Source of the DNA: Dendrolimus kikuchii
Lineage: Eukaryota > Arthropoda > Insecta > Lepidoptera > Lasiocampidae
Length of the DNA stretch: 64,000 bases
Assembly: GCA_019925095.2 (NCBI GenBank)
Contig: CM034403.1
Span: 10,297,690-10,361,689, forward strand
Direction: 5' to 3'
Shown: positions 22,455-33,362 of the stretch, piece by piece
How the letters are laid out: every line of letters begins with the position of its first letter
How positions within the stretch are numbered: the first letter of the stretch is position 1
Made by a program: the position numbers and the translations under genes
The notes under the pieces: model-generated
Databases searched by the model: none
Seen by the model: only the letters and a program-made list of their open reading frames with translations
What the model was told of the DNA's origin: nothing

Positions 22455-22850
22455 CGACGTTAGTTTCGTTCTGACGATGCGTACACAGAAGAAAATATTG
22501 TGATCATAATTATATTATAGTTTTAATGCTAGATTGTAGAAATAATTGTATATTTTGTACATATTGAAAATAGTATTGTATCTTCTTCCCTTTATCCATA
22601 CAACCCAGACTCCTGTGTGTTATGTACCTCCTACCTACCAATACTATTAAAATATTACACAAACTTTTTAATTTTTTATTTCATAATCATCCAAGTGCTA
22701 AGTCCCACTTACGTTCGGAGCGTACCCGTCATTATTTTTCTTCTCCATTTCACATGTTGTGGAGCAGAATCTCTTATTGTGCGACCACTGGAACGCATTG
22801 CGATAGTTAACTATCAAGACCTATGTGACATTCTTTGACCTACTGTTTTT

Positions 22851-22976
22851 GAAGTGATAACTTGTTATGGGAGGGTAAACAGCTTCGTTACGTAACGCGT
22901 TGCGGCGCCGGTCTGTCTGGCTTGTGCCTTTCTCTCACGTTAGATTATTTATCACTTCTGTCGGGCGTCCCGAGAT
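22851..22976. repeat. palindromic module, copy 1
   Basis: Starts GAAGTGATAAC and reaches the inverted TTATCACTTC at 22949-22958, then TGTCGGGCGTCCCGAGA. The middle holds the palindrome CGTTACGTAACG. Copy 2 lies 239 bases downstream. Confidence 0.7.
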
Positions 22977-23089
22977 GCACACCGTCTTTTTTTTTTATTG
23001 ATTCTCCACATAAAAAATGTAGCTAACATCGTAGAAAAACCTTCTCTATAAGATATCTACTATCTATAATTTAAACCAACAGGTTTGAA

Positions 23090-23228
23090 GAAGTGGTAAC
23101 TTCTTATGGGAGCGTAAACTGTTTCGTTACGTAACGCGTTACGGCGCTAGTCTGTCTGGCTTCCCTTTCGCTCACCCATATTGCCGCGCTAGGCAGGTTA
23201 AGTTATCACTTCAGTCGGGCGTCCCGAG
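23090..23228. repeat. palindromic module, copy 2
   Basis: GAAGTGGTAAC at 23090-23100 pairs with GTTATCACTTC at 23202-23212. The same TTTCGTTACGTAACGCGTTA core and trailing CGGGCGTCCCGAGA are present. Copies 1 and 2 differ by point changes and an indel in the middle. Confidence 0.7.
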
Positions 23229-23368
23229 ACACGTTTTTTTTGTTTGTCTGCAGTTTTATCAAAAATAAAAAATAAATTAAAAGAATGTAAAAGTTAGGAG
23301 GTCGATGTCATCATTTACTGTTCCAGGCATCATTTCCTCATGGAAAATATTCTTCCTTGGTTTAACTA

Positions 23369-23521
23369 CATACATACATAACTTCGCGCCAGTTCCCTTG
23401 CGGGGTAGGCACGAACAACAGAGTGCCATTTAGGCTTATTCTTACACACCTCACTTGCCTCTTTGACATGCATAACTCTTGTCATGCAAGCTCGTCTGTT
23501 CTTAAGGCTCCTGACATCACC
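23369..23521 (-). mobile_element. (ATGT)n-tailed RTE retrocopy, 153 bp, 5'-truncated
   Basis: Flanked by perfect 11-bp target duplications TGGTTTAACTA at 23358-23368 and 23522-23532. On the minus strand it encodes the last residues of the RTE ORF (RRACMTRV..., ending ARELA-like) and ends in (ATGT)n. Near-identical to the 3' end of 60245-60856. Confidence 0.9.
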
Positions 23522-23677
23522 TGGTTTAACTAAATTACTGTTTTATGGATACCGCAACAAAAGGAAAAGCCTAAAGGAATATTGAGTTTAATAGTGATCA
23601 AAGTTTTTAACAATGTTTATAACTTGTTCTTTTAACTAAATAACAAACCAAAAAATGTAATCGCTACTCATCATTTA

Positions 23678-24045
23678 GTGAACTTTTTGTGGTCGTGTTT
23701 GGTAGATGTTTTTTATGCCCATTCGTGTATCTTCAAGATACAATCTTGGCAAACGGATTGTTGCACAGTAGATGGTCTTTTATCAGAAAACAGTTACTTG
23801 TCCAATATTGTGTGGTTCATTTGGAGAGGCAAACTTTACAAGTCTTATTGCAGATCAAGGAGACCATTAATTGCAACTTGTAGTCTTTGTCACCTTTTAT
23901 GGCTTCTCCACATAATCTTCAGGATGCTACGCAGTTCCTATATTTGTATGACGATGTCTTGCACAGCCAACTGTTGCTGTTACAGAAGCAACCCAATATG
24001 TAGATTGACGTATATTGCCTCGGCGCTGATGATTTTGTACTGAAT
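23678..24045 (+). other. open segment, uncertain coding fragment
   Basis: Two overlapping plus frames are open. One reads LLHSRWSFIRKQLLVQYCVV and HLERQTLQVLLQIKETI, and past a stop SLSPFMASPHNLQDATQFLY in the same frame. It could be a decayed coding fragment, but I recognise no family and no splice sites. Composition is AT-rich. Confidence 0.15.
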
Positions 24046-24780
24046 ATTTAAGCCTCTTTTTCATTTGCATTACAGTTAAATAACTTGTGAAATTCTTATC
24101 GTCGTAACATCTACTTTATTTAATCGGACATCTTCCGTCTTACGATGATAAAGATTAACTCTAGGGATTCGCAATTTAACTAACTAGGTATTTAACTAAT
24201 TGTCAATACAATTAATTGCTATTAATTAAATTATTTAATGCAAATGTAAATCAAGGCTTTACGGTGTAACTTGGTACCGATTACCGACAGAGTAAAAATA
24301 TGTATTTAACTGCCATATCGAACAAGTGACTGGTCAAATAAAACTATAATTAACATTTAATTATCTATATTTTATTGCACATAATTACTTCATTAATTTG
24401 ATTCAAAGATTGATAACATTAATTAATAATATTAATTGATAGGTATTACATGACACTGATGTTAATTTATTAGTAATCTAGGTACACTAAAGGATTGTAG
24501 GGTCCAAGTAATAAGAAGATTAATATGGAGTCTAAACTAAATGAACAAATATACGCCATGACAAAGAAGTTACAACTCTTGATTTGTTTACTTACACTGA
24601 AGCGGAGATTGGTAATAAGAGTTGAGCTATTAAAAGTGGCGAAAAATTACACTTTTCAGTGAAATTCAACGTGTGTTGGTACATACCACGGAAAAGGAAT
24701 ACTAGGAATGACAATCACCGAATAAAAAACCTAACTCTGTAAAGCGCCTAAAGGCCTAAACCGATTAATTTGTGATTGCA
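24046..24780. other. intergenic, AT-rich, nothing recognised
   Basis: Rich in TTAAT runs. No coding signal and no repeat family recognised. Confidence 0.6.
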
Positions 24781-25335
24781 TATCAAGGTTACAAGTTTGA
24801 TCAGTCTATGTACGTGATAAAATATATCAATATAGAAAACAGATATTTAGATAGGTACCCCCGTGGTTGCCTGGAATAGATCGCTTCTAGCGATAAGGCC
24901 GCCCTTTGTTCAACATTTATTGTACCTATTTTTTAAGAACTTAGTTTTAATTTTAGGTGAACAATAGTGTTTTCATTCATTCATTCATATTCCCATCAGA
25001 GATGTATCTCATTATCATGTTCAGGATATATGTCCATTTTTAATATTATCACGTAGCAGTTAACATTTATGGTATGTATAGTCTTAATGGTAAATTAATT
25101 AAGCAATCAAATACATTAAGAGCCTATGTACTCGTCAGTCGTCTTATTTTGTGCTCTCCTCACCCAGTGGTCGTGTCTAGGTACCGCACCAAAGAGCCAT
25201 GGACTTTCGCCAGCGTTGCGTCACCCAATACTATCCGCCACGGGATAACCAACAGCGACGCACACTCGATTTACTTCGTACCCACATGCTATATTATAGG
25301 TGGCACGGCAGCTCAATCTCCTCTCACGTTTTATT
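24781..25335 (+). repeat. dispersed repeat, copy 1 (pairs with 29610-29970)
   Basis: Shares in the same order: AAGGTTA and ATCAATATAGAAAACAGA, then GGTATGTATAGTCTTAAT, AATTAATTAAGCA, CGTCTTA, CTCCTCAC and a hairpin-forming TTGCGTCACCC / GGGATAACC / GACGCAC. A separate retroelement 3' end (24866-24995) splits this copy. Confidence 0.6.
24866..24995 (+). mobile_element. Jockey/CR1-like non-LTR 3' end, nested
   Basis: GGTTGCCTGGAATAGATCGC, then TTCTAGCGATAAGGCCGCC and a tail of ATTC repeats (24975-24990). Same 3' end as copies at 49.1-49.9 and 51.4-52.2 kb. It interrupts the repeat at 24781-25335. Confidence 0.65.
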
Positions 25336-26350
25336 AGTTTAAAATGTATTTATTATGTAATTAAACTCTTAAAACTTTAGTACCCAATTCAGTGTGCAAG
25401 CCATATTAATTTTCTTTGAATTTTTTGATTAATTAGGTCTATGTACATTTTTACTATTACATCGCGAATAAGTAGAAGATGAATAACCCGTGGCGCCATC
25501 TACTCATGTACAGTTTAAGAGCTTTTGAGAGTTATGTATTTTACTGGGCGATTGCTATTTCTAGTATTTTTCTTAAACAGTTTTATATATTGCGGTTCAG
25601 GTCGAGGACATCTGAATTTTAATTCATGTGATTCTTCTATTTGTACCCATGTTGCATTTTAATGTTAACATACCCTTATGAAGCTAATACCTTGTAATCG
25701 TATGTTAATAGCCTCAGATATTAGCTCACTGGTTAGAATATGATAATCTGTAATTCCTAACAATCACCCAACTATTCTTAAAACTGTTTAAAATGAGGAA
25801 GAAACATTTTTTTAAGCTTTTGCAATTAAGGTCTGTCACACAACTTATACGCGGCATCTAGCATCAGTTATACTGATGATCACTATCGCGTAAACGCTCC
25901 ACATTTATTCCCGAGCACTCTGTATGATGGGGCAGGTTTGTTTGATAGATTAATTGACGTCAAAAATGCTACGTCTTTTATGCTGGAACTCTCAATAATG
26001 ACTGCCGACAGTCAACAGTGCGGACGCGGCGTACGACGCGACTTACAAACAGGTTATCTGTGGACGCCATGCGTACGTATGATATATGTGTCTGAGAGAC
26101 TCCACTGTAGTGCATTCTTGATAAACAGTCATTGGTGGCATATAGCGCCAAACAGGACGCCTACAGCGTTTGTAACGGTCGACCGCCCGACCACCGCTTA
26201 AAATAGAAAACTTAAAATGTTTTATAATTTAAAACGAAGAGACCCATCAAAAATTAAGAAATTGAAACCCGGACTATACCTCCGCTAAATCTGATCAACT
26301 ATAACAGTTTAAAATTATTCAGAATGAAAATATGTAATCAACACACAATA
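25336..26350. other. intergenic, one weak ORF
   Basis: The plus frame 25938-26201 (87 codons) has GC-richer composition but no recognisable domain or splice context. Otherwise AT-rich with nothing seen. Confidence 0.4.
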
Positions 26351-26356
26351 AATTGG

Positions 26357-26567
26357 CTAGCAGCCCTGTTTCATCATGAGGTCGGCAAGTTTAAATATTC
26401 GTAACCAACTGAACATGTCTGACGGCTGCTGGGGAGGTATTGCATCGGAGGTGCCCGCATCCTGAGACACCGTATTAATCTGTGCCGGTGAAGCTACCGA
26501 ATGCGTTGGCGATTTCTTCTCATTTTTTTGGTTATCTGGTGACTTGGTAAGTGCTGGCGACGTCATT
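26357..26567 (-). CDS. coding exon of unidentified protein (C-terminal or whole small ORF)
   Basis: On the minus strand an excellent acceptor, TTTTCTTCTTTTGCAG, ends at 26568. The exon starts A-ATG at 26567 and encodes about 69 residues: MTSPALTKSPDNQKNEKKSP, a Ser/Thr/Pro-rich middle, then DMFSWLRIFKLADLMMKQGC and stop at 26357. The disordered start and hydrophobic amphipathic end look like a real protein tail. Either this is the last exon of a longer gene with upstream exons above 26.6 kb, or a short protein whose intron lies in the 5' UTR. No homologue recognised. No canonical poly(A) signal was seen just downstream. Confidence 0.45.
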
Positions 26568-26599
26568 CTGCAAAAGAAGAAAATAAATTTCAAAATAAG

Positions 26600-28440
26600 G
26601 TAATCATTTTTAAGGAGTTTTTAGAAAGAATTTTAAAGGTAATTTCTGCTGTGCAGTTTTATTTTCAAAAAATGGTATTAGTAAAACTGAGGGACATTTA
26701 TGTTTGTGTTTTACAAAAAAATGTATCTATTTGTGTTAAATATCTCAACTGCTTAGCCGCAATTTTGTTTTTTTTTGTTTAATTGTTTTGCCGTTTCAAG
26801 TGGCCACAAGAAGTTTCTCATTAGGTGTCATTCGAAGACTTACAATTTGCCTATGGCTTTTGTTTGAAGATTACTATGGATACTGGCTACATTATTTTAT
26901 ACTTACATCCTGCTGAGTCACATTTAAAAAAAAAGAGGGAACAAATAAATAATTTTTAAAGAAAGATGGCGATAGCAATAGGAAAACAGATTAGATAGGT
27001 ACAAAGTGATTGCATTTTATATAGGGTAACCCGAAACGTGATTCAGTACACATTCACCATTGGCATGTATGCTCCTTAGAAATCTGAACTATGTTTCTTA
27101 GTGACTACTAAGAAACATGGTTCAATATATTTAAGATACTAAGAAAGGTGGAAAGATATTCCTTTCAAAATAGTGGTGCAGTGATCGCATTTTCAGTAAT
27201 TGAAACCGCATTCTACTAAGCCACAAAAATATCCACCATCCACTAAAAGAAATATTTCGCCACTAAAAGAGGGATCGAAATACCAGTATAGTGGATAATC
27301 CATTTTAGTTGGCAACACTGCCCGTTTACAATAACTTGACGCACGATGATTTATTTTCATTAGCGAACGAATCTGTTATCTGCGCCATCTTCATTGGATA
27401 ACTCTCTTCGCTTTGGTCTAATCCCCTAGCAAAGGACCCGGTAGCGTACGAAATGTATCCCCTTTTGCTTTAACAAAAAAAAGGGTTGTGGAGTACTATC
27501 GTTAAACGATTTTAGAAAATAATGAAATTTCTTAACGACTTCCTGATTTAGGAGTAATAGTAGGGTACATCTATATGATGGAATTTTCTGAAAAAAATCG
27601 AGATGGAACTAAAAATCATTTACGGTTTCGGATAATTTTTTATTTCCAATATCCGATAGTTTCGATTACGGATAAAAAGCACCATAACTAGAGCTGTCAC
27701 CTTTTTTTGAAGAAAATATAGTACTTTTGTATTTAACCGTAAAAATATAGTAATTCTGGGAAAGTTAGGGGAGAAAATAGAACAAATTTATTTTTCATTA
27801 ATTATTTTATATTTCATCATTGAACTTTCATGCGTATTTAATACTACTTTTTGCTTTGGCCAGCAAAGATCTATATTATTTTTTAAATCGTAAGAATCGG
27901 AACAAAAAGCGCGACAATTAAATGAAAGATGAAAATGTGGTACATTTCGTGCTATATTATTTTTGTATAATATATAGTACAATTGGGTAAAATATAGTAG
28001 GATACTATACATTATAGTACGGTTGGGAACCCTACCCATAACATCCTTGGCACAAACAAATTCCTGTCCAAACCATCATAAGTTCCGATTAAATGCTTTT
28101 TAGGGTTCCGTAGTTAATTGACAAGAACAGTGAACCTTTGTCACCTCTATGGAATCTTTCATTATGAATGGAGTTACATTTACTTACTCGATTTTATATA
28201 ATTGTGTTTAATGGCTTCATTTGTGTTACACCTATTCTGCACGATACTAGTCGCCCATGACCGAGTTGAAGTAATCATTAGGTACATAATAGATTTGGGG
28301 GCAAGGATTTATAATACAAATGGACAAAAGTCAGATGCTCACTTGATTAATAAAGAAACATGCAATTTACATAGTTTCGCAAGCTAGTACCAACCAGTTT
28401 TTAGAAATACCAAGATGTATAAACTTAATAAACTACGTTT
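26600..28440. other. intergenic, nothing recognised
   Basis: AT-rich sequence. ORFs in this stretch lack domains. Upstream exons of the 26357-26567 gene could hide here but none could be identified. Confidence 0.5.
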
Positions 28441-29100
28441 TAACGGTTTTAAGCGCGGTAATTTATTTGATTTTTGTTATTCCGACGTTTTGGCCACTGC
28501 AGTGGCTGTGATCAGGGAAGACAAAGATGTCAAGCGTCAACAAGTATCGTTAAAGATTTATTTAGCCTACCGCCAACTTGTTCTTTTTAATTATTTAGTT
28601 TTAATTTTGTTTAGGGTTATTATTTAATTTATGGGAGCCTAATCTAATTTACTACCGCTTCGCAACATGGCTTGAAGAGAAGAAGCGGCGCAAAAAACTC
28701 TTCAGCAATCATACCTAGCTCTAATAGTTTTATATAATATTAAAATGGAAGATAAAAAGAAATTGTCAATGAAGTTGCTTTGTGTTCCGGTGCACGCAGA
28801 AAGAGCTCACAGTGTCTTGAGGTCTGGCAGTTGTTTTTGCTGGGTTTGGGTCTTAATAGTTTTGATGATCGGATTGCAAAACAGGTGGTACTTGCCGGCC
28901 ATCTTCTCTATTGAAATTTGGGTGATTTGTGATTTCAATAGCCTCACGCATCATTCTAGGTATGAAACGAGTCTCTTTCGCGAGGATTTGTGGGTTATCG
29001 AATCTGATGTAGTGGTTGGGTTTACCCAGCGTGTGTTCACTGATTGCCGACTTCGTAGACTGACTGACTGTAGAATATCGTTCTATCAAGCCAATGACAT
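28440..29100 (-). mobile_element. Penelope-like element fragment, GIY-YIG end and 3' repeat
   Basis: The minus-strand frame gives STKSAISEHTLGKPNHYIRF, ILAKETRFIPRMMREAIEI and NHPNFNREDGRQ. This is the C-terminal part of the Penelope GIY-YIG endonuclease module (typical SA(I/L)AEH...REAIEI..HPNNFNRE). Below it, 28446-28525 carries the Penelope-type end sequence also present at 16293-16378. No reverse transcriptase domain is present, so this is a truncated copy. Confidence 0.7.
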
Positions 29101-29109
29101 ACGCCCTTA

Positions 29110-29600
29110 GATCATATAAACGTCAGACGTCCCCTACTTATATTATTCTTTACTTTTTTTGAAAATAGGCATTTCAAAAGTATCGTTCACAGCTTAGTTT
29201 GAGTTAACGACTCAAACAGAGAAAAAGCAAGATAAGTCTACTCGCAACTGGTATAATTAATGCTGGTAGCCTACTTACTATCTTTTTTCCTTCGTTTCTT
29301 CTATATTCTATAGAATAAAAAAAAAATAGTCAAAGTAGTCTATAAAAATTGACTAGGTAGGTAAGTATAATTAATGTATTATAATAATCACAAAATAAAA
29401 AGTCCGATTTGACAGTTCTCATTACAATATATTTAGGGATTGTAACCTCCAAATCCATAACCAAGTTAATCGATTACCACGAAAAATCGATTTCAAATTA
29501 TACGACTTTGTAATCGTTTAATTCATTTTGTGTCACACAAATACTTCACAAAGTAGATATGGAGCGCGAAAGTTTCGTCTTATGTGACGTCACGTACATG
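29110..29600. other. intergenic, nothing recognised
   Basis: AT-rich sequence without supported features. Confidence 0.5.
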
Positions 29601-29609
29601 GATAATTTA

Positions 29610-29970
29610 TTGCTACATAATACCAAGGTTAAAACTAACTAATCCATGTATGTGCCAAAATCAATCAATACAGAAAACAGACAAAACCTTCAAAGATACA
29701 CCTACGAACATGTTTAGGACTTATATATTTTGACGTAGCACTTAAGATATATATTTATTTACTTACAAACAAATGTATAGTATGTAGTATAGTCTTACAT
29801 TTAATGTTCAATTAATTAAGCAGTAATTACATCTAGAGTACAACCTACGTCGTCTTACTTCGTACTCCCCTCACGAGCGGTCGAGCCTAGCTCCCGCGGC
29901 AATAGAGCAATGAGCTCTCGCCAGTGGTGCGTTACCCCAACCAACAGGGTAACATCATAGACGCACCACA
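29610..29970 (+). repeat. dispersed repeat, copy 2 (pairs with 24781-25335)
   Basis: Carries the same ordered phrases as copy 1. At the end it has nested inverted pairs GTGGTGCGT / ACGCACCAC and GTTACCC / GGGTAAC (29924-29970), conserved in outline in copy 1. The R1-clade fragment is joined directly after it. Confidence 0.6.
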
Positions 29971-29971
29971 C

Positions 29972-31490
29972 AACTTTTTTTTTGACGATGCAGGGGAAAT
30001 ACATTTCGTACAATACCGGGCCCTTTGTGCGGGTTAGACCTTACGTGGCGAGATTAAGCGCCGCACGGCTTATATGGGACTCTGATACAGACGTTCTCAA
30101 CTACTCCACTAAAACTGAACCAGAGTCCCATGTGCCCGCGCTTGAGTTGGAAGAAAAGAGGTTTCGAACGTAGTTACACCCATGTTCATCCGCGCATCAA
30201 GCCTTGATCACCCCGGGACAGAGTGATCAACTTCACCAACAGAGGTTAGATGAACCGCATTCCCAAATGCTAGAGGACCCCAGTGATGAAATCATGGGAG
30301 GAGATTTTGCGCATATCTGCGCCTGTGGAGGCCGGACTGACGTCAGCGTCTCGGGGTTGCATGCGCACATCGATCGATCGCAAGATTGCAATCGAAAGAG
30401 TCTTTCTGGCCTCTCTAAACTCTTCCAAGAGTGTATTTTCCTCAATATAGTCTGGAGGACGTTGCCTCCTGCTGCGTTTTAGGGTATGGTGAATCCTGCG
30501 GACTGCTTTCTGTAGTTTGCCTATCTCGTCAGTCCACCAGTGGACTGACTGGCGCGGCGCAGGACGACTAGATCGAGGCATCGCCGCATCGCATATCCTT
30601 GTTAGGGATTTGCGCATGTGCTACACCTGCGACTTCCGGATTAGCTGGGTAGGCCCAGCACTCAATGACTGCCCTTTCCTCGGCTTGATCCGTGTTAAGT
30701 CGTGTGAGGACCCAGCGCGAGAGCCGGGAATGGCTTTGAACAGGGGTAGCACCGGACGAGGGTGACCTCGAATCTGATATACAAATGATCAGACAGAGTC
30801 TTCACCTCCTCCAGCATCCTCTATCCTACCACCCTGTGGACGGCCTCATGGGAGGCGAATGACAGGTCGATGAGCAATACACCCCGCGCACGCACACATA
30901 TCTGGACCGATCACTGGTTCAACATAGACAGGCCGGATTGAAGCACCTAAGCTTCAATGGCCCGTCGCCTAGTGTCGGTGAATGTATTCCCCCAGTATTA
31001 GTGCTTGGCATTAAAATCGCCTAGGACGAAAATCGTCTTCATCGAAAGTCTCCCGGCGGCTGCCCTGACGGCATCTAAGGCATGCTCGAACTCCGCCACA
31101 GGGCGGTTGTTTGAAAAGTACACGCTTATAACGACGTGACTGCCAATTTCCGCCACCACGTAGCCCCTTCCTCTTTCGAGACTGGTGAGCGGTGTTCCAG
31201 TCTCGCCTATAGTAACCACGGCCACCACATTGTCGAGATCGCCCACCCAGTTGCTGGCTGGGGGTATGTAGTAAAGTTCACGCACTACGGCCGAGTTGAC
31301 TTGCCACACGAGTGGTTAACGTTGGCTTGGAATAAGTTTAAGTGCCTATTGGATATGGCGTGGTAGAATTTACCCTTAACGTTGGGACGCAGGCAGATCC
31401 TTGCCAACGTTTGGTGGGTAGCTGGTTTTCACCGCGCCGTGTTTCATAGAAACGAAGTCATTTATCAGGGTAAAAAGATTCCTAATTGCT
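29972..31490 (-). mobile_element. R1-clade non-LTR retrotransposon fragment, RT missing
   Basis: On the minus strand, 31309-30998 encodes the end of an apurinic-type endonuclease: ERGRGYVVAEIGSHVVISVY and the catalytic FVLGDFNAKH. After damaged sequence, 30617-30270 encodes the linker that normally precedes the reverse transcriptase (MRKSLTRICDAAMPRS, VHWWTDEIGKLQKAVRRIHH). The sequence then goes to a 3'-like region and a short A-tail (T9 on the plus strand at about 29972). No polymerase motifs are present. Boundaries at the 31.5 kb end are uncertain. Confidence 0.7.
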
Positions 31491-31499
31491 GACCCGGGA

Positions 31500-32626
31500 T
31501 ATAAGCTAGCTTTGTGTCGAGTTTAATTTAATTTTCTTACAGATTTATTATAGTAAGTAGATATAGTATAGCTAGAGAATGATACGGGTACATATCGGTA
31601 GATAATATATACCTAAATGTTTAGAAGTTTAGTAAATGCTGTAAATGTAGGTCAGTTTTCAGAAAAACGTGATGAAATAAAATTATGGAAATAAACTAAG
31701 AAGTAGGTACTACAAGTTTTACCCTAAATATAAATTGTAGATTTACTATATTGCGTTAACCGAGTAAACATACAAAGATGAACGACCTTTTTTGTGAAGC
31801 CTAGTGTATACAGTAAACGTGTCAGTGACTTGTTTGACCTAACAGCGTGGGTGGAAATTTTTCCTTGACCTATTTTGTGCGTATCGCTTATAACCGGAAT
31901 GAACGAGGAACAAATGTAAATTATAAATTGTTTAATGGTTATCATGATAATAAATTACCTATGTTAGTATTTTATATACGTTAGAATTATTTTACAATAT
32001 TTTCTTGTATTTTTTTAAAATTCACTATTTTCTATATTTATTTAATACTTTTTTCAGAGTAATTTAGTATGTTTATTTCACTTTAGATTAGCACTGAATA
32101 TATAAATGGTATTAACATAAATATGAAACCTGTATTTCAGAAATGAGTGATATCAGTCAGAATTATAGGTATATTCAAATAATAGTTTATAGACTGTTAA
32201 AAATAAAACTTCACATTTTGCCACAAACTTACCTCTGTGGTTAAGTAAATATCACTAAATAGTAATAAACACTACGAATAAATTTTTTCAAGCGCCTTGC
32301 GTGTGAATTTTGAAACACTGTAAGCGCGAGCGATACGTCCTCTATTCGTAGCAACTATTGCTAAATTGGCCAACTTCAGAGACATAAAGTAATGTAGTAT
32401 GTAATTAATCAAATCTCACGTCGACCGGTAAAACATTTAATTTTGTGGTTCATATGCATGCGACGTACGCCAATATGCTATGTTGTAATTAAATAAAATT
32501 TATTTGATAGAAATATGGTATGTACTAAAATTGGGTAAGTGCTTGGCAGTCATGTATAACCCTATGTTTAAGTACATGTCTTTTAAAACTTTTAAAATAT
32601 AGAAAATAATTGGCAGTCAAATACAC
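31500..32626. other. intergenic, nothing recognised
   Basis: AT-rich; no supported coding or repeat feature. Confidence 0.5.
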
Positions 32627-32639
32627 ATATTGCATATCC

Positions 32640-33129
32640 TCTTTTTTTTTCTTTTTTTTATACAGGGGAAATCCGTTTGAAGACCGTGAGCCGAGCGAGC
32701 GTGTGTGGGATTCGCCAGGTCGGGGTGGTACTAAGCACCTCATGTGTGAGATGCTATTGCCACGCGGTGGTTAGGGATACCCACTAAAACACCTGTCCAA
32801 TCCTCGAGCGTCCTTCGTCCGGGCTTTGGGCTCGCTCGCGCATTCACCACCAGCCCGGACGGACGACGGCCGGCCCCTTTGCGGGCTGGCCTCACCATTT
32901 ATTAGCTGGAGATCTGGGTCTCTCCGGTTCCTCGAACTCACCGCGAGGTGAGAGGGGCGTGCGGATCGGGGCGCGTCCCTCCTCTCCGGTCTTTATGTGC
33001 GGGCGGGTCCGGTTTCCCCGCCAGTCACCCGCACGGCCGTAGCCTACGGAGGCTGGAGGTCGTCGTGGACGATCCTCCGTCGCCGCCGCCGGCTCTGACG
33101 GAAGGGGAGCGTAGCGGACTGCTCCCTCT
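32640..33129 (-). mobile_element. non-LTR retrotransposon 3' fragment with 13-bp target duplication
   Basis: GC-rich insert in AT-rich DNA. Flanks carry the perfect duplication ATATTGCATATCC at 32627-32639 and 33130-33142. On the minus strand it ends in an interrupted A-tail (32641-32660). Its frame ends SPRGEFEEPERPRSPANKW and stop at 32892, a Pro/Arg-rich C-terminus. Probably R1-clade by composition; that is inference. Confidence 0.75.
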
Positions 33130-33142
33130 ATATTGCATATCC

Positions 33143-33362
33143 CCAAGCTAAGCTAGTTACGCTTGTGTTATGGGGGATATACAACGGACCAGTCTTCACC
33201 TCCTTCTCCTCTCTCCTCCTCACTCACAGACATTCAGACCATAGTAAATAGCAGAAAGTTCGTTTTTGAAATTCACTAGGCCAGGAATCGAAACCGGAGC
33301 CTCTGGGTTCCAGCGAGGTCAGCCGGCTAAATCTTAGCCCGCTCAACCATGTAAGCCGCCAA
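33143..33362 (-). mobile_element. tRNA-derived SINE-like sequence
   Basis: On the minus strand near 33360 the sequence reads GGCGGCTTACATGGTTGAGC. It has an A-box-like TGGTTGAGCGG and, about 55 bases on, a B-box-like GTTTCGATTCC (one mismatch to the consensus), as in RNA polymerase III tRNA-type promoters. The body runs down to 33143 where the non-LTR insertion interrupts it. It does not fold as an intact tRNA. Confidence 0.5.

Noticed and set aside
28745..29110. 121-codon plus-strand ORF with hydrophobic stretches
   Set aside because: Shadow of the minus-strand Penelope-like GIY-YIG coding remnant, which has clear family motifs.
33270..33362. A tRNA gene on the minus strand
   Set aside because: A and B boxes are recognisable, but no intact cloverleaf or acceptor stem could be drawn; a SINE head is more likely.
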